Assembly (NCBI RefSeq): GCF_004005945.1
Contig: NZ_SACS01000004.1
Coordinates: forward strand, 186,001-250,000
Origin: Rheinheimera riviphila
GTDB lineage: Bacteria; Pseudomonadota; Gammaproteobacteria; Enterobacterales; Alteromonadaceae
Direction: 5' to 3'
DNA: 64,000 nucleotides
Shown here: positions 21,020 through 28,991 of the stretch, one piece after another
How positions within the stretch are numbered: position 1 is the first letter of the stretch
Layout: each line of letters begins with the position of its first letter
Program-made: the position numbers and the translations under genes
The notes under the pieces: model-generated
What the model was told of the DNA's origin: nothing
Seen by the model: only the letters and a program-made list of their open reading frames with translations
The model's database searches: none

Positions 21020-21754
21020 TCAAACCCTTAACTTATCAGGATGCGGACTGTTGCGACTATCCGCTGCCAGTTTGCCATCAATCAGTCGGATCACCCGCTG
21101 ACAATGATCGGCAATGTCCTGCTCGTGCGTTACCAAAATGATAGTGTGGCCCTGGGCATGTAAATCATCAAATAACTGCATGATATCGCTGGTGGTTTTG
21201 CTGTCTAAATTGCCGGTCGGTTCATCGCCGAGCAAAATTGCTGGCTCGGTCACCAAAGCGCGGGCAATCGCCACCCGCTGCCGCTGGCCGCCGGATAATT
21301 GATTCGGCAGATGACCGGCTTTGTCGCTCAGACCCACTTTGGCCAGCGCCGCTTTGGCTTTCGCTTCACGTTCACGCCACGGCATCAACCGGTACACCAG
21401 CGGCTGCATCACGTTTTGCAGTGCAGTCATTCTTGGTAATAAGTTAAAGCTCTGAAAAATAAAGCCCACCTGATGATTTCTAAGGATCGCAAGCTGCGTT
21501 TCATCCAGCTCTGCGACTTTGTGGCCAGCCAGTTGATAATGGCCCTGACTTGGCATATCCAGGCAGCCCAGCACATTCAGTAACGTCGATTTACCCGAGC
21601 CGCTGGGGCCAATAATCGCCACATATTCGTTTTGCCGGATCTGCAGGCTCAGTTCACGCAAGGCGTAAAAAGTTTCATCCGCCATCTGATAACTTTTGCC
21701 GATATCGCAAAGGTCAATTACCACCGGCTGCTCATTTGCTGCGATGGCCATCAT
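21020..21754 (-). CDS. MacB/LolD-type ABC transporter ATP-binding protein
   Basis: A 244-residue ATPase with Walker A GPSGSGKST near residue 50, the Q-loop in FIFQSFNLLPRMTALQNV, signature LSGGQRQRVAIARAL, Walker B AILLGDEPTGNLDS, and the H-loop in ILVTHEQDIA. The NLDSKT extension after Walker B is typical of the LolD/MacB subfamily. The start overlaps the adaptor stop by 4 bp, and the stop is 1 bp from the permease start, so the genes are one operon. ATG 21751 is an equally good start. Confidence 0.95.
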   Translation of the reverse strand: MMAIAANEQPVVIDLCDIGKSYQMADETFYALRELSLQIRQNEYVAIIGPSGSGKSTLLNVLGCLDMPSQGHYQLAGHKVAELDETQLAILRNHQVGFIFQSFNLLPRMTALQNVMQPLVYRLMPWREREAKAKAALAKVGLSDKAGHLPNQLSGGQRQRVAIARALVTEPAILLGDEPTGNLDSKTTSDIMQLFDDLHAQGHTIILVTHEQDIADHCQRVIRLIDGKLAADSRNSPHPDKLRV

Positions 21755-22902
21755 AAGGTCAGCTCCGTGACTTTGACTTTGCTGCCATCGGTCAGGCCGC
21801 TGATGACGCGGGCAGGGCCGGTGACGACTTCCTGGCCTTCGGCTAAACCGTCGATAATGGCTTGGGCGGTGTCGGTGGCCAGGCCAGTTTTGACCGTCGT
21901 TTTGTGAGCAACCCCATCTTTAACCGTCCAGACAAAATTGTTGTTGTCTTTTTTCTGCACCGCAGCCAGCGGCACCGACAAGGTGTTTTCAAGGCGGGCA
22001 GTCAGTAATTCTGCACGGCAACTAATCCCTGGGTGCAAACCGGCGATGGTTTGATCCAAAAGTACTTTCACCCGAAACGACAAGGCCTGACTTTGCCCAA
22101 GCAATCGCGCTGAGCTACCAATCGCAATCACTTTGCCGCTAATCGCTTGGTCGGTATTGGATGCTGCAAAAACAGTGGCGGTTTGGCCGATGCTAATAGC
22201 GTTGATATCGGCTTCGTCAACCCGCAGTTCGGCCAGAATGGCGCTGGGGTCGGCTAACGTCATTAAATCCGAGCCAATAATATTGGTAGTGCCCGGGATC
22301 ACGGTTTCACCCGGTTTCACATCAACCGACACCAGCAACCCGGCAATCGGCGCCCGGAATTCGGTTTTTTTCAGCGCATCTTCGGCCATCAATAAACTTG
22401 CAACACTTTGGGTGAGTTGCGATTTGGCGGCGGTAATGGCGATTTGGGCAATCTTCACTTCGCTTTTCAGTAAATCGACCGTTTCCACCTGCACCAGTTT
22501 TTTGCGCAGCAATTGCTGCTGCCGATCCAATTGTCGCTGCAAGTTAGCGAGCGCCGCTTCCGTGCTTTGAATTTCGATGTTGGAGCGATTGACCATCGCC
22601 TGCGCTTTGGTCACTTCTGCCTGATAAGCGGTCGGATCAAGGCGCAATAACAGCTGATCTTTTTCGACTTGCTGACCTTCTTCGACCAGCACTTCGGCTA
22701 CCCGGCCGGTCAGTTCCGAGCGAATTTGAATTTGGGTGTTGTACACCAGATTGCCGGACGCCAGGATACTGTCGTCCAACTGGCCGATGCTGGCTTTGGC
22801 GATGTTCACTTCCAGCTGTTGTTTGCCGGCGCGGTATTGTGAAAAGGCAATCAGGCCGGCTAAACCTGCCACAATCAGGCCAATTTTAATGAATTTATGC
22901 AT
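21751..22902 (-). CDS. MacA/HlyD-type periplasmic adaptor protein
   Basis: A 383-residue membrane fusion protein. An N-terminal membrane anchor (about 6-22) precedes the first lipoyl half (IRSELTGRVAEVLVEEGQQV), a long alpha-helical hairpin (about 95-175, with heptad-like Gln/Leu pattern), the second lipoyl half (FRAPIAGLLVSVDVKPGETV), and beta-barrel and membrane-proximal domains ending VVTGPARVISGLTDGSKV. It bridges the MacB-type permease and an outer-membrane channel. It is the first gene of the tightly packed five-gene set adaptor-ATPase-permease-kinase-regulator. Confidence 0.92.
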   Translation of the reverse strand: MHKFIKIGLIVAGLAGLIAFSQYRAGKQQLEVNIAKASIGQLDDSILASGNLVYNTQIQIRSELTGRVAEVLVEEGQQVEKDQLLLRLDPTAYQAEVTKAQAMVNRSNIEIQSTEAALANLQRQLDRQQQLLRKKLVQVETVDLLKSEVKIAQIAITAAKSQLTQSVASLLMAEDALKKTEFRAPIAGLLVSVDVKPGETVIPGTTNIIGSDLMTLADPSAILAELRVDEADINAISIGQTATVFAASNTDQAISGKVIAIGSSARLLGQSQALSFRVKVLLDQTIAGLHPGISCRAELLTARLENTLSVPLAAVQKKDNNNFVWTVKDGVAHKTTVKTGLATDTAQAIIDGLAEGQEVVTGPARVISGLTDGSKVKVTELTL

Positions 22903-22950
22903 AACGCCAATCCTTGTACAAATCTGGGCGGAGTGTGTTTGGTGATTTCG

Positions 22951-22984
22951 AAAACAAAGCCCGGCGCGTTAAAGCTACCGGGCT
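22951..22984 (-). terminator. probable terminator after the Yip1-family gene
   Basis: Arms AGCCCGG (22958-22964) and CCGGGCT (22978-22984) with a 13-base loop. Read on the minus strand the hairpin is followed by a T-rich run (TTTGTTTT). It lies 12 bp past the Yip1 stop and 49 bp before the adaptor start, so it may only partly separate the two transcripts. Confidence 0.5.
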
Positions 22985-22995
22985 GGCGTTGTTGA

Positions 22996-23688
22996 TTACA
23001 CCAACAGCGCCCAAATTCCGAAGATTAAAACTGTGGGCAGCGCAGCAAAGAGGGCCGCTTTCACGGTGCTGAAGTTACACCACTGTTTTAAGCCGACGGC
23101 CGTCACGGCAATTTGCCACAACATAAACAGGCTAAAGGCTTCGGCCCAGGTGTAAAATGGCGCGCCAATCGGTAATTGCAGCAGTAACTGATTCAGCGAT
23201 GCATAGTTGGCAGTGGCCAGTGGTAAGTTTGGGCTATCGGCGAATAACACCAATAAAATCAGTGCAATGGCATTTAATTGCATTGGCATTTGGCTCCAGA
23301 CACTAAAGCCAAACCAATCCTGATAGCGAAAATCGCCACTCATCTTGCTGATTAAATGCAGGTAACCGGCCAGGATGGCATTCATCAGCAGGAGCATTAA
23401 CGGCCCGCTGACCGCAGCAATGATCGCGGTGTAAGGAGCCGTTTGCGCCATCACAGCCCGGGTTTGTTCGATTTCGGCCGGCGTTAAATCACCAGCCTGC
23501 AGCAGTTGTTGTTCCACCAGCCATTCTGGCGACATGCCCTGATAAAACAGGTAAAACGCCAACGCGGTTAACAGCATCTGGCCGATCAGCAACAGCAGAT
23601 TGCCGCCGCTACCCCGTAAATTGGCAAAGGCCTGGCTTGGCGCGATAAAAATGTCGAGTAGCGAAGTGCGGATTGCAGAAGTTGTCAT
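22996..23688 (-). CDS. Yip1-family membrane protein
   Basis: A 230-residue protein with about five hydrophobic segments: about 30-48, 83-108, 130-150, 170-190 and 205-228. The start LLDIFIAPSQAFANL and the central GYLHLISKMSGDFRYQDWFGFSVWSQMP fit the bacterial Yip1 domain (a five-helix membrane fold shared with eukaryotic Rab-interacting proteins). Its function in bacteria is unknown, though members often lie near envelope or transport genes. It precedes the MacA-like adaptor with a 93-bp gap containing a hairpin. The start at 23688 has AGGACAT just upstream. Confidence 0.8.
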   Translation of the reverse strand: MTTSAIRTSLLDIFIAPSQAFANLRGSGGNLLLLIGQMLLTALAFYLFYQGMSPEWLVEQQLLQAGDLTPAEIEQTRAVMAQTAPYTAIIAAVSGPLMLLLMNAILAGYLHLISKMSGDFRYQDWFGFSVWSQMPMQLNAIALILLVLFADSPNLPLATANYASLNQLLLQLPIGAPFYTWAEAFSLFMLWQIAVTAVGLKQWCNFSTVKAALFAALPTVLIFGIWALLV

Positions 23689-23845
23689 CGATATGTCCTT
23701 ATTCAGTGTTAGCGGTATTGAGGGTTAGCGGTTGCTGGCAAACACTGTAAATAACGGGTAACGTTGACGGGGAATAAAAGTGAATAACGGTAAAAAAAGC
23801 GGATAAATGGTTGGAATGGCGGATGTACTGAATTCTTTTATTAAA

Positions 23846-23890
23846 GGTCTTCGCAGTGAGTGGCAACGGATGACGCTTGCTGCGAAGACC
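23846..23890 (-). repeat. 11-bp perfect inverted repeat, possible terminator
   Basis: GGTCTTCGCAG (23846-23856) and CTGCGAAGACC (23880-23890) are perfect complements around a 23-base loop. On the minus strand it lies 22 bp past the lipoprotein stop and runs into TTTAATAAAAG, so it may end that transcript. The long loop and the length of the arms are unusual for a simple terminator. Confidence 0.5.
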
Positions 23891-23912
23891 AAATTTAGGT
23901 TGGCGCGGCGTT

Positions 23913-24614
23913 TTAATCTTTGGCAATCGACACCGGACCATTGATTTGGTCAAGATCCAAATCGCCGGAGCCGGCATCGGTGATGGTCAGGCCGGCGGTG
24001 CGCACGACGCTGATATCACCTGAGCCGTCGTTGATGCTGACGATGCCGCCAATCTGGTCAATCTCCAAATCACCAGAGCCATCTTCGACGCTCACAGCTC
24101 CAGCAATATTTCGGACAAACACATCGCCAGAGCCATCATCGAGTCGCAGCGAATTGCCACCGTTAATGCGAAGTTCGCCAGAGCCATCGGTGACGTGCAA
24201 TGCGCCGGTTAAGCCTTCAATCACCGTGTCACCAGAGCCATCGTCCAGTACCAGACCAAAATTGGTCGGCACTTTTACAATCAGATCGATATAAGGGCTG
24301 TTGCCGTTGACAAAACTACTGGGCAAACTTGCATGCAACTGGGCGTTGTTGCCTTGTGCCTGCAAACTGATATCGGCGTTCATGCCGTCGTAGCTATGAA
24401 TTTCAGCAACCACTTCGATGGTTGTTCTGCCGGCTTCGCCTTGAATGAGCAAAGAACCGGCACCGGTTGAAGCGACCAGTTGCGTCAGCGCTGATGCTTC
24501 CAGTTCAAAACGTTTGGTACTGTGTTGGTCAGGGCTGTTGCCGCCGCCGCCAACGTGGATCACGCAACCGCTTAAGATGGCTGCAGTACAAAAAGCTAAT
24601 AAAGTCGTTTTCAT
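23913..24614 (-). CDS. lipoprotein with DGSGD repeats (DUF4097/DUF2807-like adhesin fold)
   Basis: A 233-residue protein with a lipoprotein signal: basic start, hydrophobic core, lipobox LSGC at about 14-17, then a Gly-rich spacer. The first half has beta-strands resembling the DUF4097/DUF2807 putative auto-transporter adhesin fold. The second half (about 125-233) is six imperfect repeats of 17-19 residues, each containing DGSGD or a close variant followed by an alternating hydrophobic strand, predicted to stack as a beta-helix. The Asp-rich turns could bind calcium, but no ligand is proven. The start has AGGA 8 bases upstream. It is upstream of and co-oriented with the Yip1/MacAB/LytSR set, with a 224-bp gap. 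Confidence 0.75.
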   Translation of the reverse strand: MKTTLLAFCTAAILSGCVIHVGGGGNSPDQHSTKRFELEASALTQLVASTGAGSLLIQGEAGRTTIEVVAEIHSYDGMNADISLQAQGNNAQLHASLPSSFVNGNSPYIDLIVKVPTNFGLVLDDGSGDTVIEGLTGALHVTDGSGELRINGGNSLRLDDGSGDVFVRNIAGAVSVEDGSGDLEIDQIGGIVSINDGSGDISVVRTAGLTITDAGSGDLDLDQINGPVSIAKD

Positions 24615-24797
24615 CGAAGAAGTCCTGAAATAGGTAAATGCTGAATTGCAGTCAATCTTGGCAATAATAGTGCCATAAAAATTATTTATATAATTCAGTT
24701 GTTTACATTTTAATGTTGGCTATCAGCTGGTCGTTGCAGCCAAAAAGTTGGTCGATTTGACCAACAATTAACTGACTGATAAACCACGCTTTCCACA

Positions 24798-25457
24798 TCA
24801 ACCCCGGTGTTGTGTGGTGGTTGCCAGTACACTGCGATACCGTTGCAGCAGAATTTGCACCCGTTTGACATAGGCTTTGGTTTCGGCGTAAGGCGGAATA
24901 CCGGCGTACTTACTGACAGTGCCAGGCCCGGCGTTATAAGCGGCACTCGCCAAAGCGATATCACCTTGATAACTTTGCAGTAATTTCGCTAAATAGGCAC
25001 TGCCGCCGAGAATATTGGCGTGACTGTCAAAACTGTTTTTTACGCCTAAGTCTTTGGCGGTCTTGGGCATCAGCTGCATCAGGCCCCGTGCGCCTTGTCT
25101 GGATAAGGCATCGGCTTTAAAGCCTGATTCGGCGTGGATCACCGCCCGGATCAATGCCGGCTCCAGCTGATGTGCCGCTGCCGCCTCGCTGATACTATGC
25201 TGATATTCCGCCAGAAATAATCGGGTATTCGACCAGTTGACGGTCGATGTCGGATTACAGGCGTAACAATCAAATTTTACTAAGCGGTAAGGGCGGTTCA
25301 GCGGTTGTCGATCCGAAAACGCCACCACGCCGTTGGTCTGGGTGTATTGATAGACTTTGTCTGCCGCCATTGCAGGCGCCGCACCCGTTAACACTAGCAC
25401 GACAAGAGTGACAACAGAGGGTACCCAAGGTGTGAGTGAAAAAAAGTGACGGCTCAT
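24798..25457 (-). CDS. periplasmic lytic transglycosylase (SLT domain) with DUF4124 N-terminus
   Basis: A 219-residue protein: signal peptide (about 1-31, ending APAMAA), a DUF4124-like segment (KVYQYTQTNGVVAFSD), then a goose-type SLT domain (about 80-205). The catalytic Glu is in HAESGF, followed by the family motifs GLMQLMP, LGGSAYLAKLL and ASAAYNAGPG. These enzymes cleave peptidoglycan between MurNAc and GlcNAc and form 1,6-anhydroMurNAc ends. A Cys pair (FDCYACNP) before the domain may form a disulfide. The gene is upstream of the lipoprotein gene, on the same strand, with 183 bp of AT-rich sequence between them. Confidence 0.88.
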   Translation of the reverse strand: MSRHFFSLTPWVPSVVTLVVLVLTGAAPAMAADKVYQYTQTNGVVAFSDRQPLNRPYRLVKFDCYACNPTSTVNWSNTRLFLAEYQHSISEAAAAHQLEPALIRAVIHAESGFKADALSRQGARGLMQLMPKTAKDLGVKNSFDSHANILGGSAYLAKLLQSYQGDIALASAAYNAGPGTVSKYAGIPPYAETKAYVKRVQILLQRYRSVLATTTQHRG

Positions 25458-25513
25458 AACAGATTTTCAGCCAATAACCTGATGTTTTAACATTGAAGGT
25501 AGCGGATCCGCCA

Positions 25514-25545
25514 AATAAAAACAGGAACCGCTAAGGGTTCCTGTT
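25514..25545 (-). terminator. terminator after the DUF1232 gene
   Basis: Arms ACAGGAACC (25521-25529) and GGTTCCTGT (25536-25544) with a 6-base loop. On the minus strand the stem is followed by TTTTTATTT. It lies 16 bp past the stop of the gene at 25561-26127 and before the transglycosylase gene, so those two are separate transcripts. Confidence 0.75.
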
Positions 25546-25560
25546 GGTCCGTCAGCAGGA

Positions 25561-26127
25561 TTAACCACCTGGCCGGAAAATAGAACGGAAACCACCACCG
25601 CCGCCACTGCGACGTTCGGCACGACGACGGCGCATCCACAGGAACAGTTCCTGTTTTTTCGTTTCCAGCCAGTCAGCTTTGCTTGGGCTGGTTTCTGCGC
25701 CACGGCGAGCAATTTCAGCAGCACGGAATTTGCAAAATTCGTCATAAGCCTGAATATCATCAGCCAGCGATTGAGCCACTAACTCAATCATGATGGCGTC
25801 ATCGAGAAAACCCAGCACCGGCACATGGTCAGAAATCAGGTCTTCTGGTTTGGCAAAATAGGCCAGCGCACTCAGCACTTCGGCCGTTTCTTCGTCCGTC
25901 AGATCCCATTCTTTGTCTTCAACCAGCGCGACCAGTTGCTGTAATTTCAGGATCCGGCTGGCCATAAATTCTGGCACTTTACCATCTACATCCTGTGCCA
26001 GCTTTTTAGAGGCCGCTAAAATCTGTTGTTGATTTAAGCTGGATACCGCACCTTGGGTTTTGGCCATGATTTGACGGAAATAATCTAAATCCGGTTCTTG
26101 TAATTCAAAAGTGATAGACAGTGACAT
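25561..26127 (-). CDS. DUF1232/YkvA-family protein
   Basis: The start is the ATG at 26127 (MSLSITFEL), with AAGGGA upstream; the frame is open to 26202 but has no ribosome site there. The 188-residue product has a helical N-terminal half and the DUF1232 signature LAYFAKPEDLISDHVPVLGFLDDA, where the usual family form has a P-DLIPD..P..G..DD pattern. The C-terminus is basic and Gly-rich (RRRRAERRSGGGGG), which might contact RNA or membrane lipids. Function is unknown. Confidence 0.8.
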   Translation of the reverse strand: MSLSITFELQEPDLDYFRQIMAKTQGAVSSLNQQQILAASKKLAQDVDGKVPEFMASRILKLQQLVALVEDKEWDLTDEETAEVLSALAYFAKPEDLISDHVPVLGFLDDAIMIELVAQSLADDIQAYDEFCKFRAAEIARRGAETSPSKADWLETKKQELFLWMRRRRAERRSGGGGGFRSIFRPGG

Positions 26128-26371
26128 GTTGGTGTTCCCTTTTTTCCTGGAATAAATAATTATTAGCGTCTGAGTATAAGTAAATTTATCAAAGGCAAAC
26201 AAGTGCTAAATGCTTGACTTTTTTAACACCGAATTCGCTTTCCAGCCGAAAAAAACGCCGGTCGGCGCTGAATAGGCGACTGTGCGGGGAAGGATGTATT
26301 GCTGATGGCTAGTCGTTGGCATTACCTTTACCACAACAATTTGAAATAAAACCAGATTTAGGGATCCAATC

Positions 26372-27112
26372 ATGGAAGTAATCAGCAATTATCCAGCGCC
26401 AGAACAAGTGGGACCGGCCTTTTCAGTCGACTTCATGCGTGTGGCGCAACATCATTCCTGGGCTGTGTTGTCGCAAATCGCTGCGGCGATCAAACCTGGG
26501 ATGACCGAAGCCATCGCCAGGCAGCTTGCCAAAGATTTGTTACAACAATCCGGTGTCGAGCGGTTATGGCACCCGGTGATTATCCGTTTTGGGCAGAATA
26601 CCTGCAAAATTTACAGTGAGCCTTCGGAAAAAGACACGGTTCTGCAAGAAAACGATATTTTTTTCATTGATTTAGGTCCGGTTTATGGTGGGCATGAAGG
26701 CGATGTTGGCGCTACTTTTGTGGTCGGAAATAACACTGAGCAGCAACAATGCGCCACCGCAGCACAGCAGTTATTTGAGCGGGTTCGGCGGCACTGGCTG
26801 GTTGCGCAATGTTCCGGTAGCGAATTGTATCAGTTTGCTGAACAACAAGCGGCGGCACTCGGATATGAGCTGAATCTGGCAATTAAAGGCCACCGGCTCT
26901 GTGATTATCCGCACAAGCTTTATGCTGGTGGTAATTTGGGGGATTTTGACGGTACCCCAAGGCCGGGCGTCTGGGTGCTGGAAATTCAGATTAAGCACCC
27001 AACCTTGCCGATTGGCGCCTTTTATGAAGATGTTTTACTTCAGGAAAGCGTTTTACTGGATGAGGTTGATTTACTTGATAAATCTGTGTCGCCTGCTGTT
27101 ATACAGAGCTAA
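26372..27112 (+). CDS. M24-family metallopeptidase (creatinase/aminopeptidase fold)
   Basis: A 246-residue single pita-bread domain. The metal-ligand pattern is recognisable: Asp100 in FFIDLG, Asp111 in HEGDVGATF, a His near 174 in IKGHRLCDYPH, and Glu204 in WVLEIQI, with a last acidic candidate near residue 231. The Gly-His-Gly motif of classical members is changed to GHRL, so activity on X-Pro or Met peptides is uncertain. The N-terminal creatinase domain is absent. The start has AGGGATCC upstream. It converges with the receiver-TPR gene and their ends overlap by 4 bp. Confidence 0.8.
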   Translation: MEVISNYPAPEQVGPAFSVDFMRVAQHHSWAVLSQIAAAIKPGMTEAIARQLAKDLLQQSGVERLWHPVIIRFGQNTCKIYSEPSEKDTVLQENDIFFIDLGPVYGGHEGDVGATFVVGNNTEQQQCATAAQQLFERVRRHWLVAQCSGSELYQFAEQQAAALGYELNLAIKGHRLCDYPHKLYAGGNLGDFDGTPRPGVWVLEIQIKHPTLPIGAFYEDVLLQESVLLDEVDLLDKSVSPAVIQS

Positions 27113-28662
27113 AGTTGCGTTGCTGGCAGAGTAATGCCGCGGAATTTACGCAGGCCTAATTGGCGCATCAGCAGGTGGAGCTGTTGCAGATAGTCCGGCT
27201 GATCCGGCGCCATTTTTGCCGCGGCCTGATACATTTTGGCGGCCAGTTTAAAATCCTGTTGCTGCTGATGTCGTTGTGCCATGGTGGCATAGGCAGCAGC
27301 GCGATGTTGTGGTGAAATAATGAAATCAAAAGCATGCCGGTGTAAACAGCCGGCAAACACTCTGGCACTGTTGTCCAGCATCTGATCAAAGACTTTATTG
27401 GCTTCAAACAAAAAGTCAAAAGCGCGTTCTGGTTGCTCTAATCCGGCATAGACGACTGCCGCATGGCACAACATCGACACCGACATCTCCGGTACCTGCA
27501 GTTGCTGTTGTTGTTGCAATAAATAGAGCTGCGCGCTGTCGACGCCTTGTTCAAATTTCATCAAGTGGGTTCTGATCAGTAACACAGCTGCGGCGATTTG
27601 AGTGACATCTTTATCGTCTTCGATTTGTTGCAACAGTTGTTTCAGTTGGATCAGCAGCACTGGTTTTTTCAGTGGATCCTGATTTAACGTCAGCAATAAC
27701 AATAATGACCGCGCCTGGGCGATCGACAACTGCAAAAATAGCAATCCTTTACCGGCAAGGCGGCGTTTTCGTTCAATAAATTCAATAGCTTGTTCAGTTT
27801 TTCCGGCCAGGATCAACACCATATGAACCAACCGCACCATTTTCATTGACATGCCGACATTGGGTATTTTGACCGCGACCTGGAGTGCTTTGTCATAATC
27901 CAATTGCTGAATGGCCAGATAAATTTGCCAGATTTCACGCCGCTCAGCGTACTTGGCCAGCTCTTCTGATCCATCCTGTAAAAAGGCTTCACAAGCGGCA
28001 ATATCACCCCGTTCATAGCGAATTCGAAACAACGCCCACAAGGCCCAACCTTGCATCTCGGCAACCGGCGTTTTTAACAACGGCACTACGGTTTCATGTT
28101 TGTCCATGTCCAGCAGCAACTGAATTTTCAGTTTCAGCAGTAATTGTTGCAGATCGTCCGAAATAGGTTGTTGTCGGGTATGCAGCAATAACTTCAGTGC
28201 GTCGTTGTAGCGGCCGAGTCCGGCCAGGCTCAGAATGGGCTTTAACCAAACGCCGGACATCACATGCTGCTTCAGTTCGGCATCTAATTGTTTGATATTA
28301 AACGGGCGTGATAGGTATTCAATCTGATGATAGGGGTATTCAATGGCGTGCCGGGCCCGGTCGTTTTCCGCCGCTAACAACACCAATCGGGTGCGGTTGG
28401 GCAAAATACCGGCCATGATCAGTGCTTCGACAATTTCGGCGCCACTGCGCTGTTCTTCAATTTGATAATCCAGAAAAATGACGTCATAGCTGAGTTTTTC
28501 TTTGCTATTGAGCAATTCTTCGACATTGGATTTGCTGGTCAGCTTTTTAATGCCCAGACTGTGCAACATCTGTTTGATCAGGTGCAGCAGATCCTGGTCT
28601 GATTCAATCACCAGCACCTGTAAATCAAACAGTTTTGCCAAATCTAACTTCAGCTGAGTCAA
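27109..28662 (-). CDS. receiver-domain protein with TPR-like helical repeats
   Basis: The frame is open to ATG 28791, but the receiver fold begins at LQVLVIESD, and a TTG at 28662 is preceded by GGGGATATGGC, so TTG is the preferred start (about 517 residues). Receiver domain about 10-125: acidic residues in VIESDQD, phospho-acceptor Asp65 in FLDYQ, and SRPF at 118-121, where the conserved Lys is Arg119. The rest (about 135-510) is all-helical with TPR-like pairs (LAGLGRYNDALKLLL, YAGLEQPERAFDFLFEA, FKLAAKMYQAAAKMAPDQP). There is no DNA-binding or enzymatic output, so it probably acts by protein contact, as similar Shewanella/Vibrio proteins may. It is divergent from ahpC. Confidence 0.82.
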   Translation of the reverse strand: MTQLKLDLAKLFDLQVLVIESDQDLLHLIKQMLHSLGIKKLTSKSNVEELLNSKEKLSYDVIFLDYQIEEQRSGAEIVEALIMAGILPNRTRLVLLAAENDRARHAIEYPYHQIEYLSRPFNIKQLDAELKQHVMSGVWLKPILSLAGLGRYNDALKLLLHTRQQPISDDLQQLLLKLKIQLLLDMDKHETVVPLLKTPVAEMQGWALWALFRIRYERGDIAACEAFLQDGSEELAKYAERREIWQIYLAIQQLDYDKALQVAVKIPNVGMSMKMVRLVHMVLILAGKTEQAIEFIERKRRLAGKGLLFLQLSIAQARSLLLLLTLNQDPLKKPVLLIQLKQLLQQIEDDKDVTQIAAAVLLIRTHLMKFEQGVDSAQLYLLQQQQQLQVPEMSVSMLCHAAVVYAGLEQPERAFDFLFEANKVFDQMLDNSARVFAGCLHRHAFDFIISPQHRAAAYATMAQRHQQQQDFKLAAKMYQAAAKMAPDQPDYLQQLHLLMRQLGLRKFRGITLPATQL

Positions 28663-28991
28663 GCCATATCCCCAAATTAGAAAAACCGGCAGTCTGTCAA
28701 AAATAGCTACCAAATTCAGTGAGTAATTGTAAGCTAGCTTAGAACTAAATCCAAAACAGTGCAAAATGCGCTGGTGATCTGCAGGCTTCAACCTTTATGA
28801 TTGGCGCGCGAAGCAGGGTAGAGCAGTAGCATGCCCCATGCTTTGGTTAGAAATTGACTTTTTAATTCATTTTATCGATTAATGGCATTGATTTTATTCG
28901 TTATGACGAATTGTCATGCTCGGCTACTATGCTTTCAACGCAACGGCTTTTGTATTGAAGCCCCTTATTCAACACAACATGGAGAAGACAA
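28663..28991. other. gene-free region between the receiver-TPR gene and ahpC
   Basis: About 330 bp of AT-rich sequence. Its right half holds the OxyR-like site at 28874-28910 and the ahpC leader, which ends in the ribosome site GGAGAAGA. If the ATG at 28791 were used for the receiver-TPR gene the left 129 bp would be coding. No hairpin or small gene was seen in the rest. Confidence 0.6.
28874..28910 (+). promoter_or_regulatory. OxyR-like tetrameric site upstream of ahpC
   Basis: Two 15-bp half-elements (28874-28888, starting ATCGAT and ending CAT; 28896-28910, starting ATTCGT) are separated by exactly 7 bp, the spacing of the OxyR consensus. The right half is embedded in the palindrome ATTCGT-TATG-ACGAAT (28896-28911). 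The match to ATAGnT...CTAT is only partial, so this is inferred from position, spacing and the ahpF copy. Confidence 0.42.

Noticed and set aside
26245-26272. Minus-strand GC-rich hairpin followed by seven T
   Set aside because: The stem is only 4 bp and no upstream gene or promoter explains a transcript ending there; too weak to list as a terminator.
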